Assembly (NCBI GenBank): GCA_943372215.1
Contig: CALRXU020000003.1
Coordinates: forward strand, 1-64,000
Source of the DNA: UBA6183 sp943372215
GTDB taxonomy: Bacteria > Bacteroidota > Bacteroidia > UKL13-3
Reading direction: 5' to 3'
DNA: 64,000 nt
In this document: positions 1-15,700 of the stretch, piece after piece
How positions within the stretch are numbered: position 1 is the stretch's first letter
Layout: each line of letters opens with the position of its first letter
The notes under the pieces: generated by a model
What the model was told of the DNA's origin: nothing
Databases searched by the model: none
The model's input: only the letters and a program-made list of their open reading frames with translations
Made by a program: the position numbers and the translations under genes

Positions 1-729
1 GTTACCGTTAAGGTTACCGTTACTGGTGTTCCCACATTGGCACAAGTAAAACTAGTTTGGGATAAACTTAAAGCGGCTACTCCACAAGCATCGGTACTTC
101 CATTGTTTACCTGACCTGCACTTACCGTTGCTGTACCTGCGGCACTTAAGTAAACTGTACGGTTTTGCGTTACAACCACTGGGCGAACGGTATCTAATAC
201 CGTTACGGTGGCTGTGCCTGTACCGGTATTGCCGCTAACATCTGTTACCGTAAAGGTTACTGTTACTGGTGTACCCACATTGGCACAAGTAAAACTAGTT
301 TGTGATAAGCTAAAAGCGGCAACTCCACAAGCATCGGTACTTCCATTGTTTACCTGACCTGGTGTTACAGTGCCTGTACCTGCTGCATTTAAGTAAACCG
401 TGCGGTTTCGGGTAACCGCCACTGGGCGAACGGTATCTAATACCGTTATGGTAGCTGTACCTGTATTAATGTTGCCAGCATTATCGGTTACTGTTAAAGT
501 TACTGTGTTGGCTCCTAAAGTGGCACAACTAAAATTGGTGGTATTTATTGCTAAACTGGCAATACCCGATGCATCACTTGAACCATTGTTCACCTGACTG
601 GCAGTTGCCGTTCCAAAGCCTGTTGCTAATAAATATAAGGTGAAATTTTGGGTTACTACTGTTGGTAAGGTTTTGTCTATGGTGTAGGTTTCGCCTGCAA
701 ATGGTAAGGCAGTATTCACAACTAAGGAT
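1..729 (-). repeat. Three tandem 243-bp repeats (81-aa HYR-like domains)
   Basis: The phrase encoding TSFTCANVGTPVTVT recurs with a 243-base spacing (equivalent sites start near 1, 244 and 487). The first two copies are nearly identical and the third is more diverged. Each unit carries VNNGSTDACG, then TVTD.SGN and LDTVRPV, the pattern of HYR-type Ig folds. The array continues past the left edge. Confidence 0.85.
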
Positions 730-3700
730 AACCCTGTCTCATTATCTAAGTTCAACGTAATGCTTCCATCTCCGCTTCCAGTGTTTACCAGTACATTGTA
801 ATTTGCCCCTGAACCTGTAACAGAAGTAATACTTGCACCGCTTACGCCACTAGTTGTTAATGTAAAATTAGAGGTGCTTAAGCCTGTTACACTCGCACTA
901 AAGGTTACATGGTAAGTTACCGATGTAGTGCTGGTAATTGCGCCACTTGGGGTACCTTTAGCTATTGAACTGATGCTAACAGATGCTGCCCTGGTTACTG
1001 TTGTAGTATATATTTTTTGGGTAGTGCCGTCTTGGGCTGTTACCCTTACATCAATGGTATTTGAACCAACATTTAAAGCCAATGAGCCTGATGGACTGCC
1101 GCTGGTTACAGCAGCATAAGTACCGCTGTTTACACGCACCTCTATGGTGGCATTGGCTTCAGCTCTTGTTGGTGTTACCGTAATGCTGGTTGTGGCATTG
1201 CTTACACTGGCAGTATAAGCCGTAGTGCCTGAAGCAAAGGTTGGACTTAACGTACCTGAACTGATTGTCATGGCACTTAAGTCGGCATTGCTTGATGCCG
1301 CCCTAGTTACTGTAGTCGTATAAGTGTTTTGGGTAGTGCCATCTTGCGCTGTTACCCTTACATCAATAGTGTTTGAACCTACATTTAAGGCCAATGAACC
1401 TGATGGACTGCCGCTGGTTACAGCAGCATAAGTACCGCTGTTTACACGCACCTCTATGGTGGCATTGGCTTCTGCCCTGGTTGGTGTTACAGTAATGCTG
1501 GTTGTGGCATTGCTTACACTGGCGGTATAAGTAGTAGTACCTGATGCAAAGGTTGGATTTAACGTCCCTGAACTGATGGTCATGGCACTTAAATCAGCAT
1601 TACTTGATGCTGCCCTAGTTACTGTTGTCGTATAAGTGTTTTGGGTAGTGCCATTTTGGGCTGTTACCCTTACATCAATAGTGTTTGAGCCTACATTTAA
1701 GGCTAATGAGCCTGATGGGCTGCCACTGGTTACAGCAGCATAAGTGCCACTGTTTACACGCACCTCTATGGTGGCGTTGGCTTCAGCCCTTGTTGGTGTT
1801 ACCGTTATGCTGGTTGTTGCATTGCTTACACTGGCGGTATAAGCCGTAGTGCTTGAAGCAAAGGTTGGACTTAACGTACCTGAACTGATGGTCATGGCAC
1901 TTAAATCAGCATTACTAGACAATATAGTAATGGCTACTGCTGCCGAAGTATCGGAGCAACCACCAGACGTAACCAATCTTCTGTACCAAGTAGGTTGCGT
2001 TAATGATCCAGGTGCATAGTTTTGGGTATTGGTAGCACTGATTGCAGCAAAACCTGCAGTAGCTGAGGTGGTGGAAGATAACCAAGAATAAGTATAAGTA
2101 CCTGAACCTCCTGATGGAGTTGATCCGGTTAATACTGATGGCGTTCCACCACTTGGTATGCCTTGATTGCTTCCTATGGTATTACCTGCTATAACTGGAT
2201 TAACGGAAAGAGTTATCGCTGTCGAGGTATCAGCAGGAGAGCAACCACCGCTTACTACACATCTCAATTGCCTTCCATTATAAGCAACGGTAGGATTGGT
2301 AACCGTTAATGATGCCGAACCTGCTCCAGTATAAACGGCCGTATCTAAACCAATGTTTAACCAGCCGCTACCTGAATTAACTTGCCACCTGTAACTTAGT
2401 CCTAATCCCGATGCCGTTGTGGTTAAGGTTGCCGTTCCACTACCCGTGCAAAAAGCGGCAGGGACACTAGGCTGACCGCTAATTACTGGGGATCCAACAG
2501 GTGAGGAAAACTCAACTGACCCTATATCAGGGGTGGTTAAGCTTCTTGTATTTCCTGCAAAATCAACTGTTGTTGTTACTGGTGTTCCATTATTGGAAAC
2601 ATAACACAAGTTGGTTGTTAAATTACCAGACGATAAAGATGGGAACAAAGAAGTTCCGACTACCGTTGCTGAATCAAATGCATTGTTTGCTGAACCATTT
2701 GAAAAGGTATTCCAAGTTGTCAAGGTTCTTGCTGTTCCTGAAGGTACTTCTGCAATAGCCGTTGTTGTTGGCGCTACCATTAAGTTATTGCTATTGGTAA
2801 AATTAGTAACTGTGGCAGATGCTGATCCTATTGCATAATGGCTTCCCAATCCTGAACGGTTATTATAGAATATATTATTTCTAACACTAAGTGTATTACC
2901 AGTAGTGTTTCTTAATAATGCATAAGTACTATTTGCACCAGTTGATGAGCCACCAATATTTATTGAGTTATAGTGAATATTAACGGTTGGTGAAGCAGCT
3001 CCAATCTCAATTCCCCTTATCAAATAAGGAGCACCAGAGGCCGTGATTGAGATTTGATTATTACGAATATTTAGTTGGGTTGGGGCGCTAGAATTTAAGA
3101 ATACTCCCCAAATATTTGGTGCAAATGATCCTGTCGCTGTTCCAGCAGCTGTAATGTTGTATATCCTGTTTCTATCTACACTTACCGTTGTACCCCCGTT
3201 AATAAATACACCTGCGCATCTATATGCGGATGTTCCAGTATTGGTAGAGTTAATATTAAAAATAGTATTACCAGTTAAGTTAACCGTTACACCTCCTCCT
3301 ACTTGTATACCTTGAGTGAAGAAATTACCTGTTGAGGATGAGTTAGAAGAAATATCCCTAATGATATTGTTGCTTACATTAACGGTTGTTGTTCCACTAG
3401 CAATAAAAATTCCACATGTTCGATCACCACCATTATTATAATAGGCTATATTACCAATGGTATTATTTGAAACATTTACGATGTTGCCCGCAGCTATATT
3501 AATTATACCATTATCATATCCATTAATAATTGTATCAGAAGCTGTTGCTCCACCACCAAATGTGTTACCTATTATGGTTCCAATATTTACATCTCCTCCA
3601 TTTACTAATATTCCATTTACAACATTTGTGGCAACACTTCCTCCTACACTACCAATATTTGATATTGTATTTCCTTGTATACTGGCAGGTGTTCCTATAC

Positions 3701-6700
3701 CCGAAGTAATTACAATGGCATTAATCCCCAAGGTAGTTATCAATGGACTTCCTGTTCTTGAAGTATTAGAACCTCCTATATTATTGTTGTTAATGGTATG
3801 CCCGTTTCCGAAAATTGTTATTGAGATACCCGTAATGGCACCTGAATGTGTTATACCTCCAACTTGATAGATACTATTATTACTAACAGTATGCGCATTT
3901 CCAGCACCAATAATATTTACATAAGAATGTGTTGCTACCCCAACTCTTTCAAAAAGTTGATTGTTTCTAACATTTATTGAATCACCAACTGAAGCAAATA
4001 AGATACCTGCATTCGAAAAATCATGAATCATATTGCTATCAGCCGCATTTGTTGAACCAATAAACAACCTCGTATTGGTTGCAGTATTTGAATATAGCGC
4101 GTTAGCAGGCAAATTGGTTATGGATGCGTTAGCTGATCGGATTCTATTTCTGGTTAAAACAATATTAGAATTTGCTCCTGTGCCAAACATAATTGTGCCT
4201 ATGGTTGTGGTTGAGGCATTACCCTCGATAATACAATTTCTCAACGTATCATTGCTGGCACCTCCGGCAAACTGGATGGTAGCTCCCACTGTAGCACTCG
4301 GAGTAGCCCCATTGGAATTGCGAATAACTAAATTTTTACTTGCACCTCCATCAATAATAACACCTTGAGCTCCGTTTATATTGATTAATGGTGTAGTGGT
4401 TGCCCCTGTAGTTCCACTTAAAGTGCGTAAAGAAGCATCAGGTTGAATGGTTAACGTAAAACCTGACATACCTGCATTGGTTAATGCTACTGTTCCTGGT
4501 TCTGTAATATCGCTGATAATTTGTGCCGTAGTATTACCCGCCAAAGCTGCTCCATTAATAGCTTCAAATAATCCTCCTGTTCCTGTTAAGGTAGGGTAAG
4601 TGCCACCTGAGCCTACAGTAAAAGAGGTGCTTCCTAATGGACTTAAAATGGTATAACTACTAGGTGTTGTTGGTGCAGTAGTTTGTGTACTTACATTGGA
4701 ATGTAATGCACCCACTACTGGTTGGTACCAAATATTTGGACTTCCGGCTCCATCTTGTGCCACTACATAATATTGGTAAACTTCGCCAGCCACTGGCGTT
4801 AAGCTTAACTGACTATAGTCTATAGTAAACGACCAAGTTCCATTATTGGCAGTTCCTGTACTAAGCGTTCCTGCGGCACTAGCCCAAGCTGTAGCGGATG
4901 GAGCTGAACGCCTGAACCAAACGCTAGCAGATGAAACGCCTGTACCTACATCAGTTAGGGTTGCCACCAATGTTCTATTTGCAAGCGATCCAGAGTTCAC
5001 CAAATTCGTGTAGGTAATAATTGGTGCATAAATATCAGATGCAGTATAATTTCCGGCATCTGCTCCAATATCCGTTGGTGTATTGCTACTTCTTATATCT
5101 CCCTCTCTATCATCCGCTATGGATGCAATTGCAAAACCAGCACCTTCTGCAGGCGTGGTGCCACTTACTTTTAAGTTGACTGCACTTGCATTTCCAGTAG
5201 CATTTACAAAATTAGGATTACCCACACCACTATTCATATCTTGGGTTAAGCCCAAACCAACCCTGTACGATTGTAATGTCGTTGAATCATTCGTACCTCC
5301 GTTCAGCGAACTAAGCACCCCTCCTGTTCCTGAAAATCTGAAAATATTGTAATCACTGCGCATGGTGGTGGTAGCATTCAATACAATGGCATAATTTTTA
5401 CCTGCACCACTTGCATTGCTGCGTTCGTTTACCAAAATATTATTGTACAAACTGTCAACACCAGTAGTGGTTCTTCTAAATGCAAAAGTATTGCTGCTGC
5501 TTACTACGTTAGCTCCACCAATATATACGGAGTTAAAAAAGAAATTATTAGCAGCAGAAGCTGGTTTGGAAATACCTGACACCTGTGCACCTGTTGTAAA
5601 ATCAGTTCCATCTGGTTTAATACCCAATCGAACCATATTATTTGAATAAGTAGCAGCCCCTCCAGATACAGCGATGCCTGTAATAATGGCCGCGTTGTTT
5701 ATCGCTGTCAAATCAAGTGAGTGAATAAAATTCTTGCTCACAGTTCCTGCTAATCCTGAGAAGATAATACCTGTTCCAACCACAGCGGCTGTTGTAGAAC
5801 TACCAGTTAAAGTTAAAGAATGAATGTTATTGTTTGTAACATTTGCTGTACCGGCCGAGGTAGATACTGAAATACCCAATAAAGCCGAAGAAGCAACACC
5901 ACTGCTGGTAACCTGCGCTGCGGTTGATAAATTTCTAACTGTATTCCCGGTGATATTGGTATTTGTGGTACTTCCAGTAGCGAAAATCCCCGCTAATGAG
6001 GATGCTTGAGTTCCAGTAGCAGCATAATTGGTGTTAAGATTCGCCACCAAATTATTACTTATAGTAACATTGGTACCGCCTGTGGTATGGATACCACGCA
6101 TTGGACAAATTGAAGCACTTGTTGAAGCAGTTATTACATTAATACTATTGGCAAGCGTGGCACTTCCTATGGTATTATTCGAAATCAAGACCGAAGCTCC
6201 AGCACCTGAACCAATACCTACAAACGAATTACAAACACTAACTGCTGAACCATTTATATCAATACCCGAAATAATATTGTTTTGAATGGTATCCACACTG
6301 GTAGACGCCCCCGTAATAGTGATACCCGTTACACCACCTACACTTGCAGTTGTAGTAAACGTAAGGGCTCCATTTGTTGTGGCTGATCCTATTGTATTTG
6401 CTGTGGTATTTCCACAGTTCACGTTTCCATTGGCAATACCAATGCCTGTTAATGCACCTGCAGCAGGAGAAGCGGTACTTATGTTAATATTAGTAATGGT
6501 GTTGTTTTGCACTGAAGTGGGTGTACCAAGACCCACCGATAAATCCATTACCGTAAAAGTATGGACAGTTGTACCAGCAAGTGTATAGGTTCCTGTTCCA
6601 TTTGCAGCGTTACCGCCAATATAATTTCCTGTAATGATGTTACTACTTCCTAAAGTGAGTGACCCTGTATTTGGTGTAATCCATAATGCTCTGTGCGTTG

Positions 6701-9700
6701 CAGCTGTTGTATTGGTTCTAGTTGCTGTTTGGAAAAAGCGGTTATTCGTCACCACATTTTCACCAGTACCTGTTTGACAAACAACTCCAGAAGAATTGGC
6801 CGTTGCATTAAAAAAATTACTGATATTGTTATTGTTAATGTAAACACCATTGTTGTAGGTTGCTGCGGATGTAGTACTTCCAACATTATATATACCATTT
6901 ATAGGTAAGTTTGCGCCAGAATTGGAAATATTACAATCAGTAATCCCGATGTTATCATTTCCATTGGCCCCTGTTGTAGTGCTGATTAAAATATTACCCG
7001 ATGTTGTTGCACCTGTTCCAGCTCCTAATACATGGCAAAAACGCACCGTATCCCTTGACGCCTCATTGATATACCTTAAAGTAGATGCTGTTGTAGTAGT
7101 TGACGTATTCTCAATGGTTAATACAATAGCTCCAGCACCACCTGCTCGGCCATCAATAATTACATTACTTCCGCCATTAAAATCAATAATGGCAGAGCTT
7201 GATGAACCGCTGATAGAACTTGCTGTAACACCACTAGCAGGCATAATGGTTATGGTATTGGTAGTTGAACCTCCATTACTACTTAATGAAGGAATCACAA
7301 TCGGATATGCTTCAACAGTGTCTGTAGTGTTGTACGTTGATGTAAGAGAGAGTATTGTAGGGCCAGTGATATCAACACCTGAAGATAATATGGCTGTTGC
7401 GGTTGCACCAGTTCCACCACCTCCCGTAAAGCTAATGGTTGGTGCACTGGTATAACCACTTCCATAATTGGTAATCACAATTGAACTCACAGCTCCACTT
7501 CCTGAAAATCTTGCAGTAGCCGCAGCACCAGTTCCACCACCTCCGGTAAATACTACTGTTGGTGCACTGGTATAACCTGATCCGCCAGCCGTTACGCGAA
7601 TTGCCCGAACCCTGCCTACACTTAAATCACCAAACACTTCTGTTAAACTTGCGTAGGTACATCCCACGCTAGGGCCCGTGCCATTACCACCAATATTTAC
7701 CGTTCCATTTAATGCTGGAACAACATAATATACATTAGGAGTTGTTGGGGCTGTTGTTACTGTATTTACGTCAGTGGCAACCAAACCTGAGGCAGGAACA
7801 GCCGCAATATTTGGCGTTGCAGCAATATCTTGCGCTATTACGTAATACGTAACCGAATCTCCAGCCACAAGGCCCCCTAAAGTGATGGTATTAATGGTGA
7901 AATTCCATATTCCATTTTTATTGGTTCCACTACTTAGCACACCTGCGTCTGAAAACCATGCATTGGTGTTTTTACGGAAATACACACGAGGCATCAATGG
8001 CCCTGTTGTATTTACTCCTGAAGAGTCTAAAATTGTTGCACTAAAACTTCTATTAGCCGTTGAAGAAGTATTGCTAGTTAATGCCGTATAATTAATAACT
8101 GGCGCACTTAAATCCACTCCATTTTCATACGCCCCAATACTTGGCGTGGTTATATTTCTGGTTACACCTAAAAAGTCTGTAGTAATTCCAGCAATAGGAG
8201 TACCTGCTCCTAATAACGGTGATGATAACTGTGGTCTTAGATTAGTTGCCGAATTATATAAAGGATCGGATGAGATAGAATTGGCATCTTGAGCAGTTGC
8301 TGTACGCAATGCAGTTAGTGTTGTAGCATCACTGCTTAAAAAGGCTAAAACCCCTTGAGATCCACTAACAAAGTAGTTATTGTTATTGATATTGGTGAAC
8401 GCTGTATTGGCTGCGGCAGAATAAAATGCATATGATTTTGATGCAGTTCCACCAGCATTGGTATTTGAGATAGAATTCAATATAACATTATTTCTAAAAT
8501 CTAAACTTGTAACTGCGGAAGATACATAGACTCCATATTGGAGAGAAGCGATAGCCCTATCATTTGTTCCTGATAAGTTGATACTATTATTATAAACGAA
8601 TACCCCTCCAGTTGTTGTTGCTGTATTTGCAACTCCAACACAACCAATCGTAATTCCAATGCAATTAGAAATTGCATTAGTGGTTGCATAAGGCGAAGTC
8701 AAATTATAAACTACATTGTTGGCAATTGTATCCGCACTTCCTGTTTGGTTAGTTCCAATTACAATACCTCTAACAATTGGCAGTGCCGTTGCGTTTGAAG
8801 AACGAACTTTGGTAATAATATTACCTATTACTTTTGATGAAATATACCCTTGTTCCAATGAAATGGCTGCTATATTCCCTGATGTTGCCGACCCAGTTTC
8901 AATACCTATAGTATTTTGATTCACATTAGATGTGAGCGAATTGCCAACCCTGATACCAAATGAACCATTAAGCAATGAAGTGAAGCTAATCGAATTATTT
9001 TGAATGCTCACATTGTCGTTTCCTCCTACAGAACCATTTGTTGTTCCACTGCAATAAATACCTGTGTTAGCATCTAATATTTGATTATTCTGAATAGTTA
9101 TATTATCATTATCTGCACCTGTTGTTCCTGGAGTTGCTCCTCCTATCGAAACTCCATAAGAAGCTGCCGCTGCAATACCTGTACTTATATTACAATTCTT
9201 AATCGTATTGTTTGTAGCACCTGATCCTATTCCCAAACTTACTAAAGAGATTGCAGTAGGTGAAGTTGTGTTCGTATTGGTAATTGTTAAACTCCTATCC
9301 GTTCCACCACTGTTGCTTCCATCAATAGTTAAATAACTTGCCCCATTTAACCTGATTAAAGAATTACTTGCAACAGATCCACTAATAGTAGTGGTAACCC
9401 CACTCGCAGGTTTAACAGTTAACGTATTCGTTGCATTTGCATTGATAGGCGCCAATGAAGGAAATACAATGGGGTAATTTTCCAATGCTGAATTATAGGT
9501 ACTGGTCAGATTTAAACTAGTCGCTCCTGAAATTTCGTAGCCCCCTGAAAGGATAGCTGTTCCTGTTGCCCCAGTTCCACCACCACCAGTAAATGAAATG
9601 CTAGGCGCAGAGGTATAACCAGACCCATAATTGGTAATTAGGATGGATGTTACAGCACCACTGGCAAAGGTAGCTGTTGCTGCTGCTCCAATTCCACCAC

Positions 9701-12700
9701 CACCAGTGAATACAACAGTAGGAGCCGAAGTGTATCCACTTCCTCCTGCTGTCAGCCTTACGGCAGTGATTTGACCGCCTGCCATATCACCAATAGCTTC
9801 GGTTAACGTAGCATAGTTTGCACCTCCACTTAATGCCGATGCAGTTCCTCCAATATTAATAGTACCTGATAAACTAGGAACAATTGTGAATGAATTGGGT
9901 ATAGTAGGAGCAGTAGTAACTGTATTGACATCTGTTCCGACAAATCCTGCTCTTGGATTTGATGAGATGTTGGCGGCAGTTGCCGCATCTTGAGCTACTA
10001 AATAATATTGAATGGTATTACCCAAACTTGCTCCTGCTGGCGTTAATAAACTATAATCAAGTGTGAATGAATAATTACTTCCACTAACAGCGCTCGCTGG
10101 CACACTAGCCCATGTGCTTGATGTACTCGCGTTGCGGTAATAAAAACGAGGCCTATTAGCACTGGCAATTCCTGGAATGCTTGTCCCTTGGTCGGTAATG
10201 GTGACACCTGTTACCGTTAAATTACTTGCTCCTCTGTTGGCAAGTACCGGGTAAGTAATTACCGGGGCAAATATATCTTCATTAGGCGTAATGCTGGTAG
10301 CGGTGTTACTGGCTCCAATATTGGTAGCTTGGCCATTTACACCTGTTCGGTTAGTTGTACCATTAAAATCTTCAGTCATGGATGATACCACAATACCTGT
10401 TCCATTGGCAGCACTCGGATTGGCCAAAGCCAAACTTACATTGGTGCCTGCACCGTCTGCCCTGCCTGTTTTAGCTGAAGTAAAAATAACATCAGAGCCA
10501 GTGCTTACTCCTGAATTTAAATCAGTAAAAGTGGCTATTGATTGCTGGTATTGAGCAAATGTTAATGAGGTTCCAACACCATTTGCTATATTGATTAATG
10601 CGCCTCCTGTACCACTTGCCCTGTAAATATTATAATTGCTGATTATATTGGTGGCTGTTCTGGCCACAGGAAAAACCACCGCAAAATGGGTTCCTGTTGC
10701 CGCACCATTGCTGCGCTCATTCACAAAAATATTGTTCATGATGCTATCTTGAGTTGTATTAGAGCCTAATCTGTAATAAGCATATGTATTCGATGCCCCT
10801 GAGTTCACTCCAGCCCCTCCAATGTAAACCGTGTTATTCAAAAAATGAACTTGAACTGCTGTTGAAACGCGAAACCCCTGAATATCCAAATCTGTTGATT
10901 GACTAGTTCCATCAGGGTTGATTCCAAAGCGTATCATATTGTTTTGAACAGTTGGATTACCATTAAAGTTGATAATACCACGAATTGAACTTTGAGCCCC
11001 ATTCGCACCTAATGAATGGATAAAATTTCTACTGATTAAACCGTTTCCGCCACTATAAAAAATACCTATAACACCTGTTGGTGATGAACTATTGGTATTG
11101 ATAATGCTGTGTATTTGGTTATTCGAAAATACATGACCATTAGCACTTGTACCAGAAAGTTGTATACCTATTGTTTGAAGTGAACTGTTATCTTGAGGCG
11201 GTAAACTCGATGCATTGGTAATATTACGAATTACGTTTCCAGTCGCTAAAACAGGAAAAGTAGACGAAGTATTGTGAACAATTCCACGCATAAAAGAAAT
11301 GTTAACGCTGCTGCTGCTGGTAATGTTTGCAATAATATTATTAGTGATAGGAGATATCGAAGGTAGAACTGCATTATTCAAAATTGCAGTAAACTGCACT
11401 GGCATATTGGCCGAAGTAAAATTAATGCTATTGGCTGTTCCGCTGCCAAATGTTGCAGTGCCACTTCCAATAGTATTGCCTGAAATCAAAAGCGATCCCG
11501 TTACACTAGTACTAATACTAATGCCTTGAAAAGAGATGAGAGAAGTAGAAGTTCCTGAGATAGTGAATGACCCAATGGTGTTATTTTGAACATTGGCCGT
11601 CAAACCTCTTAAATCAATCCCAGCAATTGCTGCAGAATTTGTTGAGGTATTGTTATTGATAATGATTGAGCCTGTTCCTATTCCTGAGCCTATTGTATTT
11701 CCGGTTGTTGTGCCAACATTCAAATCGCCAGCAGTACAAATTACCCCTACAAAAAGATACGCACCTGCACTAGACGATTGACCGTCAATCCTTAAATTCT
11801 GGATTGTATTACCTTGGATGCTAGTGGCGTTATTTGCAGTAGTGGTTTGCGCAATCTGTATTGCATAAAACGAATTGGTATTTGCCGAAACAATAGGTGA
11901 AGCAGTAAGATATTTCATGGAGATGCCCCCACAATTAGGAGCCTGTCCACCAATAAAATTATTGGTGATTACAAAGTTTCCTGAATTATTAGCGGAGCTG
12001 TTAATCAGAATACCCCTGTGTGCATTAATATTATTGGTATAAGTTCTATCAGCAGTTTGATAAATACTATTGCCAGTAATGGTAAATGCGGATGAACCTG
12101 TTGACAAATTGATTCCAACATTCGCTCCAACCGATGTCACATCAGAGTAAAAATCATAAATATTACAATTGGTAATCGCATTCAATCGGTTTTGCTCATT
12201 GGCAGTTAATGAAGAACCAACTGAAACAATACCATAAGGATTTACCCCATTGGCATTGATATTACAAAAGTCTATTCCATTTGAGTTATTTCCCGTACCT
12301 GAAGCAATAGCGGTGCTAAAGAAAACTACACCCGTTGTTGCCAGTGTATTGCTCGACTGCAACAATACCCTCCGTATGGTATCATTTTGCGCTTCATTAA
12401 TAAACCTTACCGCTGGTCCATTACCCGTATTGGAAACAGAAATCATTTGAGATGTTCCCGTTCCTCCGGGACGCCCGTCTAATGTAACAAACTTCCCTCC
12501 ATTAAAATCAAAAATCCCAGCATTGGCAAAATTGGTTCCATTGGCACTAAAAGCAATTGGTGTACTCACCCCCGAATTTGGTCTAATAGTGATATTATTG
12601 GCTAAGGTAGTTGGCAAACTAGTACCAAAATTTATAGGATAAGTTTCAACGGTTGGTGCATAATCCGTTTGCAATTCAAGCACCACTGCTCCTGACAATG

Positions 12701-15700
12701 AGCTAAAGCCTGACATGGCTTGTAAGGCCGCTCCTAAACTAGTATATGTGCCCGCAAAGCCTGAGTATGAACCTGGGCCAATGGCATAGGTTCCAGCTGC
12801 AAATCCAGCATTTAATCCTGAGGAGTTTGCTACACCAATAAAAACTCCTGCCGCAAACGTGGTTAGGTTTAACGCTGAAGTACTTAACAAAGTAGTACCA
12901 GATGCATAGCCACCAATAGAAGCATATGCCCCACTCAATGTGCTTGACAAACCTAATTTTTGCAAGGTTGTCCAATTGCTTTCTGTTACTCTTATATTAC
13001 TTAACCCAGTTAAACTTCCTGCTCCGGTAATCGCACTCACTTGCCAGTAGCGGGTAGATAAAGCCCCTGTTAATCCAGTGCTCGATGTTCCGCCAGCAGG
13101 AGCAGTTCCAAATGACTCCACTTGAATGGTAATAGATCCTAAACCATTCACAGTTGGGTTGTATAGTTCAAAACTTTGAGAAGCGGTTTTGCCAATTGGA
13201 TACAAATACACACCAGGAGTATTAAAACTGGTAGGGAAAGTGCGAGCCATTGGCCCATTTACAAAACCAGTAGAAGTTCTACTGACACTATTGCTTGCAG
13301 TTCCTGTAACAGTAAGCAAGTTGGTGGTAGTGGTTACCAAATTACCTGCACTTTGCAGAGCCAAGCCTGTTACTGTAGTTGCTTGAGATAATGTAACATT
13401 GGCTGATGAAGTAATGGTTAAACGGCCTATTGATGAAGGGAAACCTCCAACACCAGAACCAGTTGCTGTAGCTGCAGCTCCAACTGTAATATTAACATCA
13501 GGAGCATAAGTCCTTGTTCCACTCACCTGAATATTTCCGTTTGCTCCTGCTTGCAAAACTCCATTTGCAGATGTACTCCCCAAAATAAGTGTTGAACCTG
13601 ATGCAGCCGTAAAATTTCCTGCACCTGTCATGTTAAAAGCTCCGGCTGCTGAATAGGTTCCATTTACGGTACAGGTTATACCTGTGCCTACTTGAAAAGG
13701 AGAGGCTGTAATGGTTAAATTATTAAAGGTAGTTGAACGAGTTAACGTAAATGTTGTACCCGAGGTTGTGACTGTTCCACCTGTTAAAGTAGCTGGCAAT
13801 CCATCACCCGAATTTCCAGAAGCAACTGTGTAAGTGTAATTTGCTGCACTGTTATAATTACGAGTGGTTGTTTGAACGGAACCTGAGGCTGCAGAAGCTG
13901 TTATACCCGCAGTATTTCCGATAGATAAGGTTGCTCCCGAAGCAAGCGTAAATGTGCCAGCACCTGTAATGGTTGCTGTTGAACCAAAAGTTGCCGTACC
14001 ATTTACAAGTAAAGTTCCTGTAGAAGCAACCGTTATGGCACCTGCTGCATTTGCCATTGTTAAAAGACCACCGCTTATTATAGTTGCAGTAACACCCGCA
14101 GGAATAGAAATTACAGTTGTTCCCGTTAAGTTAAAAAAACTGGTACTTTGGGTAATAGTAGTACCACCTGTACTGCTGCACGTGATTGTACCTGTTGTAA
14201 AGCTGGTAGGAAATGTTGTTCCTGTTGATTGACCCGTTCCCCCATTTAAAGTGATATTAGGCGTATTAATCGTTATGCTACCCGCATTTCTAATAGAAGC
14301 ACCAACGGTTCCACTCTGAATTGCCGCACCGACTCCCCCAATAGTAAGTAATGCGGAAGAAGATGACATCACAAAATTGCCCGCTCCCTGAATACCATCC
14401 GCTACTGCTATTGTGGTTGCCGCGGTGGTGGTCAAGGTACGCCCAGTTGCAATTGAAAGAGTGCCTCCATTTAAGGTTAAGGCTCCATTTAAAGTTGCAT
14501 TATTATTAAAAGTAACCGTTCCTGCTGTATTGGTCCATGCTCCTGTTGCTATTACGAGAGTGCTTGAGCTAAAAGTAACATTACCCGCTGTATTGTTATA
14601 AGTGGTTTGAAAAGTAACCGAAGTACTGTTGTTGTAATTAACTGTTCCCAAGGTATTGGTTACTGCACCTGAAAAAGATAAAGCTACAGGTGCATTAATT
14701 ATTACACCTGTTACATTAGAGTTATTGATGGTTAAAGCCGCAAGGGAAGCCGTTGAAGATGTAGTTGCATTTCTAAATATTCCAGAACCGGATATAGTTT
14801 GCGCTAATGTACTTGCGCTTTGTGTTACTGTTGTTGAACTTGCAGAAACACAATTTCCCAAAATTAAAGTACCTACAATTGTTAAAGTACCATTGTTGGT
14901 AATATTTCCTGCTACATAAACTCCTCCAGTAGTGGCGGTTGTTCCTGTTTGCCTAAGCTCTCCTGATGTAATGGTTAAGTTACCAGCAATAATTAAGGCA
15001 CCAAAGGATGCTATAGGGGTTACGTTTCTATTGGTTCCTAATCCAGCATCAATTAAAACATGATTCGTTTTAAAAAGTCCAGTACTTACCCAAGGTGTTA
15101 TCTGAAACCCTACAACATTACCTCCTGCATCAGTTGATATTCCATTTCCAAACTTAAATGTGTGTGTGCCTGTTGCAGCAACAGTATGAACCCCTGTTGT
15201 AAAACTAATGGTATTGCTTGCGGTAGTTGCAGCATGAGGATCAACAATAGTAAATGTACCTCCAGTAAGATTAAAATTAGCCGGTGCTGTGGCATTAAAA
15301 GTTACCAATGCTGTTCCTGAAGCAACACTTGTGGCTATAACACCTCCATTATTCCCATCAACCAATATCTCACCTCCACTTTGATTAATAGTGCCACCTG
15401 CTGTTTGAGTAAAATTTCCGTTTATTGTTAATGTTCCTCCACTAATGGTTAACACCCCTGTAGCAGCAATAGTAAATGTTGCATTATTCTGAGAAGGAAT
15501 AGCCACGGTTAATGCATTCGCACTCATGGTTAGTGCTCCTGAAATAGTTAACTGCTGGCAGTTAAAGTTAGCATCCAATGTTACCGTATGTCCGGTAGCT
15601 ATAACTACCGTATCTACTGACGCAGGTACCACACCACCTACCCAGGTTGCACCTGCCGACCAGTTACCAGTGGCATTTGAAGTAATTGTTACAGCCCATG

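Noticed and set aside
984..1920. Regularly spaced repeats resembling a large satellite or CRISPR-like array
   Set aside because: The spacing is a multiple of three, the frame is open and the units encode a known beta-sandwich domain. There are no short repeats with unique spacers.
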